A program made the translations under genes and the position numbers. From contig JAWLCE010000018.1 in assembly GCA_041687335.1 (NCBI GenBank), positions 22,226 to 86,225 of the forward strand: 64,000 nucleotides of DNA, in the 5' to 3' direction. The stretch comes from JAJFUE01 sp041687335. Its GTDB lineage: Bacteria; Sumerlaeota; Sumerlaeia; MVZB01. Each line of letters opens with the position of its first letter. Position 1 is the first letter of the stretch. The notes below the pieces were generated by a model. The model did not search any database. It was not told where the DNA came from and worked only from the letters and a program-made list of their open reading frames with translations. Below are positions 27,766 to 36,098 of this stretch, piece by piece.

Positions 27766-29175
27766 TCAGCTCTTGACCGCGGCCGTGGCCGGGGCGGCGG
27801 AGCCGAACTCGGCGCCCAGTTCCTCGGCGATGGCCTCGAGCACTTCCAGGCCCTCGCGCAGCGCCGCCTCGTCGGCGATCAGAGGCGGGCAGAGCTTGAT
27901 GGCGCCGCCGCCGATGCCGACGGGGGCGAACAGCAGCACGCCGCGCTCGTAGGCGCGCTTGACGAACTGCCAAGCCATGTCGGGCTCGGGATCGGTCGTG
28001 CCGGGGCGGGTGAACTGGATGGCCGAGACGAAGCCGACCGAGACGCAGCGACCCACCAGGCCGCGGGTGGCGCGGCTGATGCGCTCGGCGCCTTCGGCCA
28101 GCACCGGGGCCAGGCGGGCAACGTTGCCGATCAGGTCCTCACGCTCCATCAGCTCGATGTTGGCCAGCGCGGCGGCCGAGCAGACGGTGTTGGCGGAGTG
28201 GGTCGAGGTCATCTCGCCCGGGCCGTAGAGGTTCATCAGCTCATCGGTGCCGAGGACGGCGGAGACCGGCATGCCGCCGGACATGCCCTTGCCGCAGGCG
28301 ACCAGGTCGGGGACGACGTCCATGTGCTGGAAGCCGAAGAGCTTGCCGGTGCGGCCGAAGCCGGCCTGGATTTCGTCGAACATCAGGACGGCCTGATTCT
28401 TGTCGCACCAGCGGCGCAGCGCCTGGGCATAGTCGGTTGGGAACAGGGTGGCATTGCAGCCTTGGAAGGTCTCGCCGATGACGCCGCAGACTTGGGCGGG
28501 GTTGACGCCTTGGTCGGCCAGGGCCTTCTCGAAGACGGCGAAGCTGGTATCCTGTTGACGGAAGCCGTCGGGGAAGGGCACCTGGACGAAGCGGCCATCG
28601 AGGTCGCCGATCCAGCTCTTGAGGGCGGGGGAGCCGCCGGCGAGCTGCGAGCCGAGGGTGCGGCCATGGAAGTCGGCGGAGAAGCTGACGATGATGTTCT
28701 TGTTGGGGGCGATCTGCTGGCCCTTGGTGCGCGCCAGCTTGATGCAGCACTCGACGGCCTCGGAACCGGTGGTCAGCAGGAAGACGCGGGCCAGCGGCGC
28801 GGGCAGCATGGCCTGAATCTTTTCAACCAGGCGCAGACGAATCTCGGTGGGGAAGCAGTAGGCGTGATAGAGGCCCTGGCGCGCCATGCCGGCGATCGCT
28901 TCGACGATGTCGGGGTTGGCGTGGCCGCTGGAGGTCACCAGCACGCCGCTGGAGAAGTCAAGCCAGCGGTTGCCGTAGGCATCGCTGACGGTGACGCCCT
29001 CGCCATGGTGCCAGATGATCGGGGGCTGGCCGCCCATGCTGCGCGGCTCGAGGCGGCGCATCTTCTCGAGCAGCTCGATGGACTCGGGCGCGGGAATCTG
29101 CGTTTTGATGCTCCGGAAGCGGGTCTCCACCGTGGGGACGGTGGCGGGGACAAGGGGGAATTCCTTGGTGGCCAT
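27766..29175 (-). CDS. Class III aminotransferase (GABA/ornithine-type)
   Basis: About 469 residues, fold-type I PLP enzyme. Motifs seen are LDFSSGVLVTSSGHANPDI, FLLTTGSEAVECCIKLAR, SADFHGRTLG, FDEIQAGFGRTGKLFGF and the lysine in ACGKGMSGGMPVSAVLG. The arrangement matches 4-aminobutyrate/acetylornithine/diaminobutyrate transaminases; exact specificity is not readable. The N-terminal extension before the first core motif is longer than in argD. The start is ATG 29175, with AGGAG upstream on the minus strand; an open extension to 29256 is less likely. It stands alone, divergent from smpB. Confidence 0.85.
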   Translation of the reverse strand: MATKEFPLVPATVPTVETRFRSIKTQIPAPESIELLEKMRRLEPRSMGGQPPIIWHHGEGVTVSDAYGNRWLDFSSGVLVTSSGHANPDIVEAIAGMARQGLYHAYCFPTEIRLRLVEKIQAMLPAPLARVFLLTTGSEAVECCIKLARTKGQQIAPNKNIIVSFSADFHGRTLGSQLAGGSPALKSWIGDLDGRFVQVPFPDGFRQQDTSFAVFEKALADQGVNPAQVCGVIGETFQGCNATLFPTDYAQALRRWCDKNQAVLMFDEIQAGFGRTGKLFGFQHMDVVPDLVACGKGMSGGMPVSAVLGTDELMNLYGPGEMTSTHSANTVCSAAALANIELMEREDLIGNVARLAPVLAEGAERISRATRGLVGRCVSVGFVSAIQFTRPGTTDPEPDMAWQFVKRAYERGVLLFAPVGIGGGAIKLCPPLIADEAALREGLEVLEAIAEELGAEFGSAAPATAAVKS

Positions 29176-29570
29176 GGGCGATATCTCTCCTGATTGAAAT
29201 GAAGTCTGCTTGAGTCTGAATGACCGGATCAAGGCCGGTTGGTTGCGGCAGGTCAATCAGGTTCTCCAGCACCGGCGCCGCCGTCTGGCCGATCTCGTGA
29301 TGCGGGCAGGGGAGTTGCGAACATTCGCCACGGCCAGGCGTGGCGAAGTGGTGCTGACCACCGGGGCGCATAGCCCCGGCCGCGCGTCCAATAATTTAAT
29401 GATCGGGGGCGGAGTCGTCAAGGGAATCCGCCGCCGCCGGCGGGGCGACACGGGCATGGTGCGCTGCAGGATGAGCCGTTACAGGCAAGGGCCAGTTGAA
29501 AATTTGGGAGGCAGTCCTGGCTTGCGAAAGGCGGGGCGGCGGCCTTAAGCTGGTAGCGGAGGCCGTTGCG
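29176..29570. other. Intergenic region between the divergent aminotransferase gene and smpB
   Basis: These 395 bases hold no gene I can support. A small GGGGC/GCCCC stem is near 29364-29380. I looked for a tmRNA gene because smpB follows, and found no T-loop or tag-like sequence. Promoters for both genes should lie here, but I see none with good boxes. Confidence 0.6.
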
Positions 29571-30047
29571 ATGGCAAAGACCGAACAGCCCGGGCGTGAG
29601 AAGCTGGTTTGCCAGAACCGCAAGGCGCGCCATGAATACCTGATCGAGGACACGCTCGAGGCCGGGCTGGAGCTGGTGGGCACCGAGGTCAAGAGCCTGC
29701 GGGCGGGGCAGGGGAGCATCCAGGAGGCGTTCGCGCAGATCAAGGGCGGCGAGGCCTGGCTGATGCAGTTCCATATTCCGCACTACGAGCAGGGCAACAT
29801 CCATAACACCGACCCGGTGCGCACGCGCAAGATGCTGCTGCACCGGCGCGAGATTGACCGGCTTTCGGCCGCCGCCGCCCAGAAGGGCTATACCCTGGTG
29901 CCGCTGGAGGTTTATTTCCGCGGCGGACGGGCCAAGGTGCTGCTGGGGCTGGCGCGCGGGAAGAAGGCCCACGACAAGCGCGCGGCGATCAAGGAACGCG
30001 ACGTGAAGCGCGAAATGGACCGCGCGCTGCGCGCGATGAAGCGCTAA
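29571..30047 (+). CDS. smpB: SsrA-binding protein SmpB
   Basis: A 158-residue partner of tmRNA in trans-translation, which rescues stalled ribosomes. CQNRKARHEYLIEDTLEAG near the N-terminus, GTEVKSLRAGQGSIQEAFA, and PHYEQGNIHNTDPVRTRKML are diagnostic. LVPLEVYFRGGRAKVLLGLARGKK precedes the basic tail KERDVKREMDRALR. ATG 29571 follows GGAGG by eight bases. Its 3' end faces the uracil-DNA glycosylase gene with only 18 bases between. Confidence 0.95.
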   Translation: MAKTEQPGREKLVCQNRKARHEYLIEDTLEAGLELVGTEVKSLRAGQGSIQEAFAQIKGGEAWLMQFHIPHYEQGNIHNTDPVRTRKMLLHRREIDRLSAAAAQKGYTLVPLEVYFRGGRAKVLLGLARGKKAHDKRAAIKERDVKREMDRALRAMKR

Positions 30048-30065
30048 ACCGGCAGGCGCGGGCGG

Positions 30066-30875
30066 TCACTCGCCGCCGGCGGGTTTTTTCCAGATCGGGC
30101 GCGGGTCGTGCGGGTTGAGTTCGCAATATTTTCGATGAATTTCCTGAAAATCCTTCCAAGCCTCATGCTTGTAGGGAATGCCGTTGGGGCGCAGCAGGAA
30201 GCTGGGGTGGTAGGTCGCCAGCAGCGGGATGCCGTTATAGCTGTGCCAGCGCCCGCGCAGCTTGCCGATGGCGACATTCTTGGTGCCGCAGAGGGCGTTG
30301 GCGGCGTGGGCGCCGAGGGCCACCAGCAGGCAGGGCCGGATGATAACCAATTGGGCGATGAGGAATTTTTCGCAGGCTTCCTTCTCGGCTGGCAGCGGGT
30401 CGCGGTTCTGGGGCGGCCGGCACTTGAGAGTGTTGCAGATGTAGACCTCGGCGCGATCGATCCCGATGGCACTCAGCATGGCGTTGAGCATCTGGCCGGC
30501 CCGGCCGACGAATGGGGTTCCGCTGGCGTCCTCTTCGGCGCCGGGGGCCTCGCCGACGATGACGATGCGGGCCATCGCGTCGCCGTCGGCAAAGACGGAT
30601 TCATTGCGCGATTGATGGAGAGCACAGCCTTGGCAGTTTTTGGCTTGGTTTGCCAGTTCGGCCAGCTGCGCGACGCGACGCGCGCGCTCGGCCGGAGCGA
30701 CGGCCGTGGCCTCGGCGACCGCCGCCGGAGCTGCGGCTTGAGGTTGGGATGCGGGCGCGCGAGCCGATGCTGTCACGGCAGGTGCAGGCGGCGTCGGAGG
30801 CTCGACATAGATGTAGCCGCTATCCTTGAGGAACGTGAGAAAGTTGAGCAGCGCCCGCTTGGTCGAGTCGGTCAT
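30066..30875 (-). CDS. Type 4 uracil-DNA glycosylase (iron-sulfur)
   Basis: A 269-residue family 4 uracil-DNA glycosylase that removes uracil from DNA. Motif A is GEAPGAEEDASGTPFVGRAG near residue 108, and motif B is ATYHPSFLLR near 225. Cluster cysteines are CQGC near 80 and 83 (NCQGCALHQSR) and later CNTLKCRPPQNRDP and the Cys of EKEACEKF. The first ~70 residues are a proline/alanine-rich linker after a short helix (TKRALLNFLTFLKDSGYIYV), a common extension of bacterial members that can bind other replication or repair proteins. A GGTGG ribosome site precedes the ATG by eight bases. Confidence 0.9.
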   Translation of the reverse strand: MTDSTKRALLNFLTFLKDSGYIYVEPPTPPAPAVTASARAPASQPQAAAPAAVAEATAVAPAERARRVAQLAELANQAKNCQGCALHQSRNESVFADGDAMARIVIVGEAPGAEEDASGTPFVGRAGQMLNAMLSAIGIDRAEVYICNTLKCRPPQNRDPLPAEKEACEKFLIAQLVIIRPCLLVALGAHAANALCGTKNVAIGKLRGRWHSYNGIPLLATYHPSFLLRPNGIPYKHEAWKDFQEIHRKYCELNPHDPRPIWKKPAGGE

Positions 30876-30980
30876 TGGTTTACCACCCCATCCGCCAGTA
30901 TCGGCAGCAAGATAGCAGATTGGCCCGCCGCTGACGCCATGAAAATGCAGCAGGTAGCGCGGCCTTTAATTCTTCATTTT

Positions 30981-31127
30981 CGTCGCAAAGGCCGCAGAGA
31001 ACCGCTCAAAGAACGCAAAGTCGTGGCGAAGTCGATATTGGGCGGGTGACATCTCCATGGTCATGGAAGAACATGTATGAAATTCCTCCCTTTGCGTCCT
31101 TTGGCCATTCCTCTGCGTCTTGGCGAC
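30981..31127. repeat. Imperfect inverted repeat of GCAAAG type, about 40-base arms
   Basis: The left arm (30981-31020) contains GTCGCAAAGGCCGCAGAG and ends GAACGCAAAG. The reverse complement of the right arm (31090-31127) aligns to it along nearly its whole length: GTCGCCAAGACGCAGAGGA and ending GACGCAAAG. About 69 bases lie between the arms. Repeats rich in GCAAAG/CTTTGCG are, to my knowledge, common in intergenic DNA of several environmental phyla, but their origin is unclear. Only one copy is in this window. Confidence 0.7.
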
Positions 31128-31240
31128 AAAAGCACGAAGGATCGAAGGCGCGGCGGGCCGCCGACCGTGGGATTCGCAAGATAGGACAAAATGCGGGCGG
31201 GCGGGGCGCGGAAATGGAGTTCACGGTCCCCAATTACCGG

Positions 31241-31269
31241 TTGTTGGAGACGTGGTTTTTGCATAAGAT
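31241..31269 (+). promoter_or_regulatory. Possible promoter of carB
   Basis: TTGTTG (31241-31246) and TAAGAT (31264-31269) are 17 bases apart; each matches consensus at four positions. It lies about 60 bases before the carB ATG. Confidence 0.3.
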
Positions 31270-31328
31270 GGCGTGCCCATGAGCACCAGGGCCTTCTTGA
31301 TCCCCGTCCCCCGCGAGGTTGCCAAGCG

Positions 31329-34300
31329 ATGCCGCGTCTCGACAACATCCACAAAGTCATGATCATTGGTTCCGGCCCGATTGTCATCGGCCAAGCCTGC
31401 GAGTTCGATTATTCAGGCACCCAGGCCTGCAAGGCGCTGCGCGCGCTGGGCTATCAGATCGTGCTGGTCAACTCAAACCCGGCGACGATCATGACCGACC
31501 CGGCCACCGCCGACATCACCTATGTCGAGCCGCTGACGGTGGCATCGCTGACGGAGATCATCGAGAAGGAGCGTCCCGATGCGCTGCTGCCCAACCTGGG
31601 CGGGCAGACGGGGCTGAACCTGGCCTCTCAGTTGGACAAGGCGGGTGTGCTGACAAAGTATGGGGTCGCGGTCATCGGCGTGCAGCTTGACGCGATCGAA
31701 CGCGGTGAGGACCGCCTGGCTTTCAAGGATATGATGAACAAGCTCGGCATCGAGATGCCGCGCAGTCGCATTGCATTGACGGTCAAGGAAGCCGAGGAGA
31801 TCGCCGGCGAACTGGGTTATCCGGTCGTGGTGCGGCCGGCCTACACGCTGGGCGGCACCGGCGGCGGGCTGGTCTACAACATCGAGGAGCTGCGCACGAT
31901 CACGGCGCGCGGGCTGGCGGCGAGCATGGTGGGCCAGGTGCTGATCGAGGAGTCGGTGCTGGGCTGGGAGGAACTGGAGCTGGAGGTCGTGCGCGACGCG
32001 ACCAACCGCATGATCACCGTCTGCTTTATCGAGAACGTCGACGCGATGGGCGTCCACACCGGCGACAGCTTCTGCACGGCGCCGATGTTGACGATCACGC
32101 CGGAGCTGCAGGCACGGCTGCAGGAAATCTCCTACAAGATCGTCGAGAGCATCGGCATCATCGGCGGGACCAACGTCCAGATGGCGCACGACCCCAAGAC
32201 CGGGCGCGTGGTGGTCATCGAGATCAACCCGCGCACCTCGCGGTCCTCGGCGCTGGCCTCCAAGGCGACAGGGTTCCCGATCGCGCTGATCTCGGCCAAA
32301 CTGGCGGCGGGGCTGACCCTCTCGGAGATTCCCTACTGGCGCGAGGGGACGCTGGACCAATACAGCCCGTCGGGGGACTACATCGTCGTCAAGTTTGCGC
32401 GCTGGGCATTTGAGAAATTCAAGGACGCCGAGGACAAGCTCGGCACGCAGATGCGCGCGGTCGGCGAGGTGATGAGCATCGGCAAGACCTATCAGGAGTC
32501 GTTGCACAAGTCGATCCGTTCGCTCGAGATCAGCCGCTCGGGGATGGGCTTTGCGAAGAACTTCAATGAGCTGTCGCTGGCCGAGCTGCTCGACCGGCTG
32601 GTCTCGCCCAGCAGCGAGCGCCAGTTCATCATGTATGAGGCGCTGCGCAAGGGCGCCAGCACCGAGGAACTTTACAAGCGCACCCACATCAAGCCCTGGT
32701 TTATCGAGCAGATGCGCGACCTGGTGGAGCTGGAGGAAAAGATCCTGGCCCACAAGGGGTCGCTGCCGCCCGAGCCGCTGCTGCGCGAGGCCAAGCAGAA
32801 GGGGTTCGCGGACAAGTATCTGGCGCGGCTGCTGGGGCTCGAGGAGAGCCAGGTGCGCGAGGGGCGCAAGGCGCTGGGGATCGTCCAGGGCTGGCACCCG
32901 GTGCCGGTCAGCGGCGTCGAGGATGCCGCCTATTATTATTCCAGCTATAACGCACCCGACCTGGTGCCGGTCAGCCAGAACCGCAAGGTGATGGTGCTCG
33001 GCGGCGGGCCCAACCGGATCGGGCAAGGGATCGAGTTTGACTACTGCTGCGTGCATGCGGCGTTTGCGCTGCGCGACGCGGGGCTGGAATCGATCATGGT
33101 CAATTGCAACCCCGAGACCGTCTCGACCGACTATGACACCTCGAACAAGCTTTACTTCGAGCCGCTGACGGTCGAGGACGTGCTGGCAATCTATGAGAAG
33201 GAGCGGCCCGAGGGCGTGATCGTGCAGTTTGGCGGTCAGACCCCGCTCAACATCGCGCGCGAGCTGGAGGCGGCGGGGGTCAAGGTGCTGGGCACCTCTA
33301 CCGACGCAATCGACCTGGCCGAGGACCGCGACCGCTTCAACCAGATCATGAACAAGCTTGGCATTCCGATGCCGGCCAGCGGCATGGCGTCGAGCCTTGA
33401 GGAGGCGCTGGCGGTGGCGGGGCGGATTGGCTATCCACTGATGGTGCGGCCCTCGTATGTGCTCGGCGGGCGCGGCATGCAAATCGTCCACGATGAGTCA
33501 ATGCTGCGCGATTATGTCGCCGCGGCGGTCGAGGTCACGCCCGAGCGGCCGATCCTGATCGACAAGTTCCTCGAGGACGCGATCGAGGCCGAGGCCGACG
33601 CACTCTCGGACGGCACCGACGCATTCGTCCCGGCGGTGATGGAGCACATCGAGCAGGCGGGCATCCACTCGGGCGATTCGGCCTGCGTGATCCCGCCGAT
33701 CTCGATCGCCCCGCGCCACATCGAGACGATTGAGGAATACACCCGCCAGATCGCGCGCGAGCTTGGCGTGGTCGGCCTGATCAACGTTCAGTATGCGATT
33801 CACAACGAGACGGTTTACGTGCTGGAGGCCAACCCGCGCGCCAGCCGCACCGTGCCGATCGTCAGCAAGGTCTGCAACATTCCTATGGCACGGATCGCGA
33901 CCGAGCTGATCATCGGCCGCAAGCTGGGCGAGCTGGACCTGGCGCCGGTGGCGTTCCAGCACTACGGCGTCAAGGAAGCGGTCTTCCCGTTCATGATGTT
34001 CCCCGAGGTGGACCCGGTGCTGGGGCCCGAGATGCGTTCGACGGGCGAGGTGCTGGGGCTGGCCGACAGCTTCGGGCTGGCCTTCTACAAGGCGCAGCAG
34101 GGCGCCAACTCCGAACTGCCGGTGGAGGGGACGGTGCTGATCACGGTGGCCGAGACCGACCGGCCGGCAGTGCTGCAGGCGGCGCGCCGATTCGAGGCCC
34201 TCGGCTTCCGCATCCTGGCCACGCTTGGCACGCATGCCTTCCTGCGCGAGCACGGCATCAACGCCGATCGGATCGACAAGCTGCACGAGGGGCGGCCGAA

Positions 34301-34559
34301 CATTCTGGACGCGATCACGAACAAGGAAATTCAGCTGATCGTCAACACGCCGCTGGGCAAGCTGGGGCTGCAGGATGACTCCTACATCCGCAAAGCGGCG
34401 ATCAAGCATCGCATCCCCTACATCACGACGCTGGCCGCCGCCGTCGCCGCCGCCCGCGGGATCGAGGCATGCCGCGCCGGTCGCGGGGTGGTCCGCTCGC
34501 TGCAGGAATACCATGGCGGGATCGTCAAGGTGCCCCGTGATGCGACGCGCGTGAGCTGA
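31329..34559 (+). CDS. carB: Carbamoyl-phosphate synthase large chain
   Basis: About 1076 residues; makes carbamoyl phosphate from ammonia, bicarbonate and two ATP, feeding pyrimidine and arginine synthesis. Two homologous ATP-grasp halves are clear. The first starts KVMIIGSGPIVIGQACEFDY with YPVVVRPAYTLGGTGGG, and the second starts KVMVLGGGPNRIGQGIEFDY with YPLMVRPSYVLGGRGMQ. EINPRTSRSSALASKATG and EANPRASRTVPIVSKV complete the two metal sites. The C-terminal ~140 residues are the MGS-like allosteric domain (TLGTHAFLREHGINADRI). The start is ATG 31329; an upstream extension has no similarity. No carA is adjacent. Its product is the substrate of the argF enzyme in this window. Confidence 0.96.
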   Translation: MPRLDNIHKVMIIGSGPIVIGQACEFDYSGTQACKALRALGYQIVLVNSNPATIMTDPATADITYVEPLTVASLTEIIEKERPDALLPNLGGQTGLNLASQLDKAGVLTKYGVAVIGVQLDAIERGEDRLAFKDMMNKLGIEMPRSRIALTVKEAEEIAGELGYPVVVRPAYTLGGTGGGLVYNIEELRTITARGLAASMVGQVLIEESVLGWEELELEVVRDATNRMITVCFIENVDAMGVHTGDSFCTAPMLTITPELQARLQEISYKIVESIGIIGGTNVQMAHDPKTGRVVVIEINPRTSRSSALASKATGFPIALISAKLAAGLTLSEIPYWREGTLDQYSPSGDYIVVKFARWAFEKFKDAEDKLGTQMRAVGEVMSIGKTYQESLHKSIRSLEISRSGMGFAKNFNELSLAELLDRLVSPSSERQFIMYEALRKGASTEELYKRTHIKPWFIEQMRDLVELEEKILAHKGSLPPEPLLREAKQKGFADKYLARLLGLEESQVREGRKALGIVQGWHPVPVSGVEDAAYYYSSYNAPDLVPVSQNRKVMVLGGGPNRIGQGIEFDYCCVHAAFALRDAGLESIMVNCNPETVSTDYDTSNKLYFEPLTVEDVLAIYEKERPEGVIVQFGGQTPLNIARELEAAGVKVLGTSTDAIDLAEDRDRFNQIMNKLGIPMPASGMASSLEEALAVAGRIGYPLMVRPSYVLGGRGMQIVHDESMLRDYVAAAVEVTPERPILIDKFLEDAIEAEADALSDGTDAFVPAVMEHIEQAGIHSGDSACVIPPISIAPRHIETIEEYTRQIARELGVVGLINVQYAIHNETVYVLEANPRASRTVPIVSKVCNIPMARIATELIIGRKLGELDLAPVAFQHYGVKEAVFPFMMFPEVDPVLGPEMRSTGEVLGLADSFGLAFYKAQQGANSELPVEGTVLITVAETDRPAVLQAARRFEALGFRILATLGTHAFLREHGINADRIDKLHEGRPNILDAITNKEIQLIVNTPLGKLGLQDDSYIRKAAIKHRIPYITTLAAAVAAARGIEACRAGRGVVRSLQEYHGGIVKVPRDATRVS

Positions 34560-34567
34560 CTCAGAAA

Positions 34568-34606
34568 CGGGACCGCCGGGGGTTACGGCGGTCCCGATCA
34601 TTTTTT
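34568..34606 (+). terminator. Rho-independent terminator after carB
   Basis: An 11-bp stem (34568-34578 with 34586-34596, CGGGACCGCCG) and a 7-base loop are followed by a run of six T at 34601-34606. It separates carB from the purF-like gene that starts 29 bases later. Confidence 0.88.
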
Positions 34607-34634
34607 GAATGGTTGATCAAGGAGCCGGGGGCAC

Positions 34635-36083
34635 ATGGGCGGATTGTTTGGCGTCACTTCGAGCGATGAATGCGTGTTGGACCTGTTCTACGGGACCGAC
34701 TATCACTCACACCTGGGCACCTGCCGCGGTGGCTTGGCGGTGCGCAACGGCGGGGCGATTGCCCGCTCGATCCACGACATCACCAACGCCCAGTTCCGCA
34801 CCAAGTTCGAGCATGACATCAACACGATGCACGGCCATTCGGGCATCGGCGTGATCAGCGACAATGAATCCCAGCCGCTGATCATCGGCTCGCACCTGGG
34901 CACCTATGCCATCGCCACGGTCAGCTCGATCATCAACATCGATGCGCTGGCGCGCGAAACGTTTGCCCAAGGTGCCACCCACTTCAGCGAGATGAGCGGC
35001 GGGGGGATCAATCCGACCGAGCTGGTGGCGACCCTGATCAATCAGGGGGCCAGTTTCGAGGACGGCATCCGGCTGGCGCAGGAGAAGATTCAGGGCTCGT
35101 GCACGCTGCTGCTGCTGACCGATCATGGCATCTACGCGGCGCGCGACCGCTACGGACGCACCCCGCTGATCATCGGCCGGCGCGAGGGGGCGCACGCCGC
35201 CACCTTTGAGACGACTGCCTTCCCGACGCTGGGCTACGAGGTGGAGCGCTACTTGGGCCCCGGCGAGATCGTGCTGATGACCGCCGAGGGCGTCGAGCAA
35301 AAGCAGGCTCCGGGCGACGACCTGCGCGTGTGCGCCTTCCTCTGGATCTACTACGGGTTCCCGGGCTCCAGCTACGAGGGGATCAACGTCGAGGATGTGC
35401 GCTACCGCTGCGGGCGGGCGCTGGCACTGCGTGACGACGTCCAGGCCGACGTGGTGGCGGGCATCCCGGACTCGGGCACCGGTCACGCGCTGGGCTATTC
35501 CAACGAGTCGGGCGTGCCGCACAAGCGGCCCTACGCCAAGTATACGCCGACGTGGCCACGCAGCTTCATGCCGCAGGACCAGCGCCAGCGTGACCTGGTG
35601 GCTCGGATGAAACTGATCCCGATCCGTGAATTCATCGAGGGCCAGAGCATCTTGTTCTGCGAGGATTCGATCGTGCGCGGGACCCAGCTCAAGGACACCA
35701 TCCGGCGACTGTTCGAGTTCGGGGCGCGCGAGGTGCATATGCGGGCGGCCTGCCCGCCGCTGATCTGGAATTGCCCGTTCATGGGCTTCTCGCGCTCAAA
35801 GTCGTTGATGGACCTGGCCACTCGCAAGGCGATCCATGCGCTGGAGGGGGACTCGGAGGCGCATCTTGAGGAATACGCCGACCCAGACAGCGAGCGCCAT
35901 GCCGCGATGGTGGAGTGGATTCGCGAGAGCCTGTCGCTGACGACGCTGCGCTACCAGCGGCTCGATGACATGGTTGAGGCGATCGGCCTGCCGCGCAACC
36001 AGCTGTGCACCTGGTGCTGGACCGGCTGCGACGGCGGCGGCTGCCATAAGACCGCCGCCTGCAGCGCCGCCGCCGCGAAATAG
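34635..36083 (+). CDS. Amidophosphoribosyltransferase-like protein lacking the glutaminase cysteine
   Basis: A 482-residue PurF homologue. The phosphoribosyltransferase domain looks intact: AGIPDSGTGHALGYS near residue 280, RSFMPQDQRQRD near 320, and the PRPP loop LFCEDSIVRGTQL near 345. The N-terminal glutaminase region is altered. The protein starts MGGLFGV where active PurF has Cys as first mature residue, and the usual GHVRYST reads GIGVISDNESQP. Four cysteines match the iron-sulfur ligands of the Bacillus-type enzyme in context: RVCAFLWIYYG (233), WNCPFMGF (380) and CTWC (458, 461). It may use ammonia or a partner amidotransferase, or have another role. Such cysteine-less paralogues exist, as I recall, in Bacteroidetes and Clostridia. 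AGGAG lies upstream of the ATG. Confidence 0.8.
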   Translation: MGGLFGVTSSDECVLDLFYGTDYHSHLGTCRGGLAVRNGGAIARSIHDITNAQFRTKFEHDINTMHGHSGIGVISDNESQPLIIGSHLGTYAIATVSSIINIDALARETFAQGATHFSEMSGGGINPTELVATLINQGASFEDGIRLAQEKIQGSCTLLLLTDHGIYAARDRYGRTPLIIGRREGAHAATFETTAFPTLGYEVERYLGPGEIVLMTAEGVEQKQAPGDDLRVCAFLWIYYGFPGSSYEGINVEDVRYRCGRALALRDDVQADVVAGIPDSGTGHALGYSNESGVPHKRPYAKYTPTWPRSFMPQDQRQRDLVARMKLIPIREFIEGQSILFCEDSIVRGTQLKDTIRRLFEFGAREVHMRAACPPLIWNCPFMGFSRSKSLMDLATRKAIHALEGDSEAHLEEYADPDSERHAAMVEWIRESLSLTTLRYQRLDDMVEAIGLPRNQLCTWCWTGCDGGGCHKTAACSAAAAK

Positions 36084-36098
36084 TTCAAAGCTTCAAGA

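Larger units (their letters stand above)
30876..31328. other. Intergenic region before carB with a long inverted repeat
   Basis: These 453 bases contain no supported gene. The main feature is the GCAAAG-rich inverted repeat at 30981-31127. A weak promoter candidate for carB, TTGTTG (31241-31246) and TAAGAT (31264-31269), has 17-base spacing. carA is not present. Confidence 0.7.

Noticed and set aside
29176..29570. tmRNA gene next to smpB
   Set aside because: No conserved tRNA-like ends, no T-loop and no tag reading frame were seen.
31006..31233. 75-codon minus-strand frame across the inverted repeat
   Set aside because: The frame follows the repeat, with no ribosome site and no protein-like pattern.
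31473..33491. 672-residue open frame opposite carB
   Set aside because: carB is certain on the other strand over its full length; the antisense product is rich in Arg, His, Leu and Gln with no motif.
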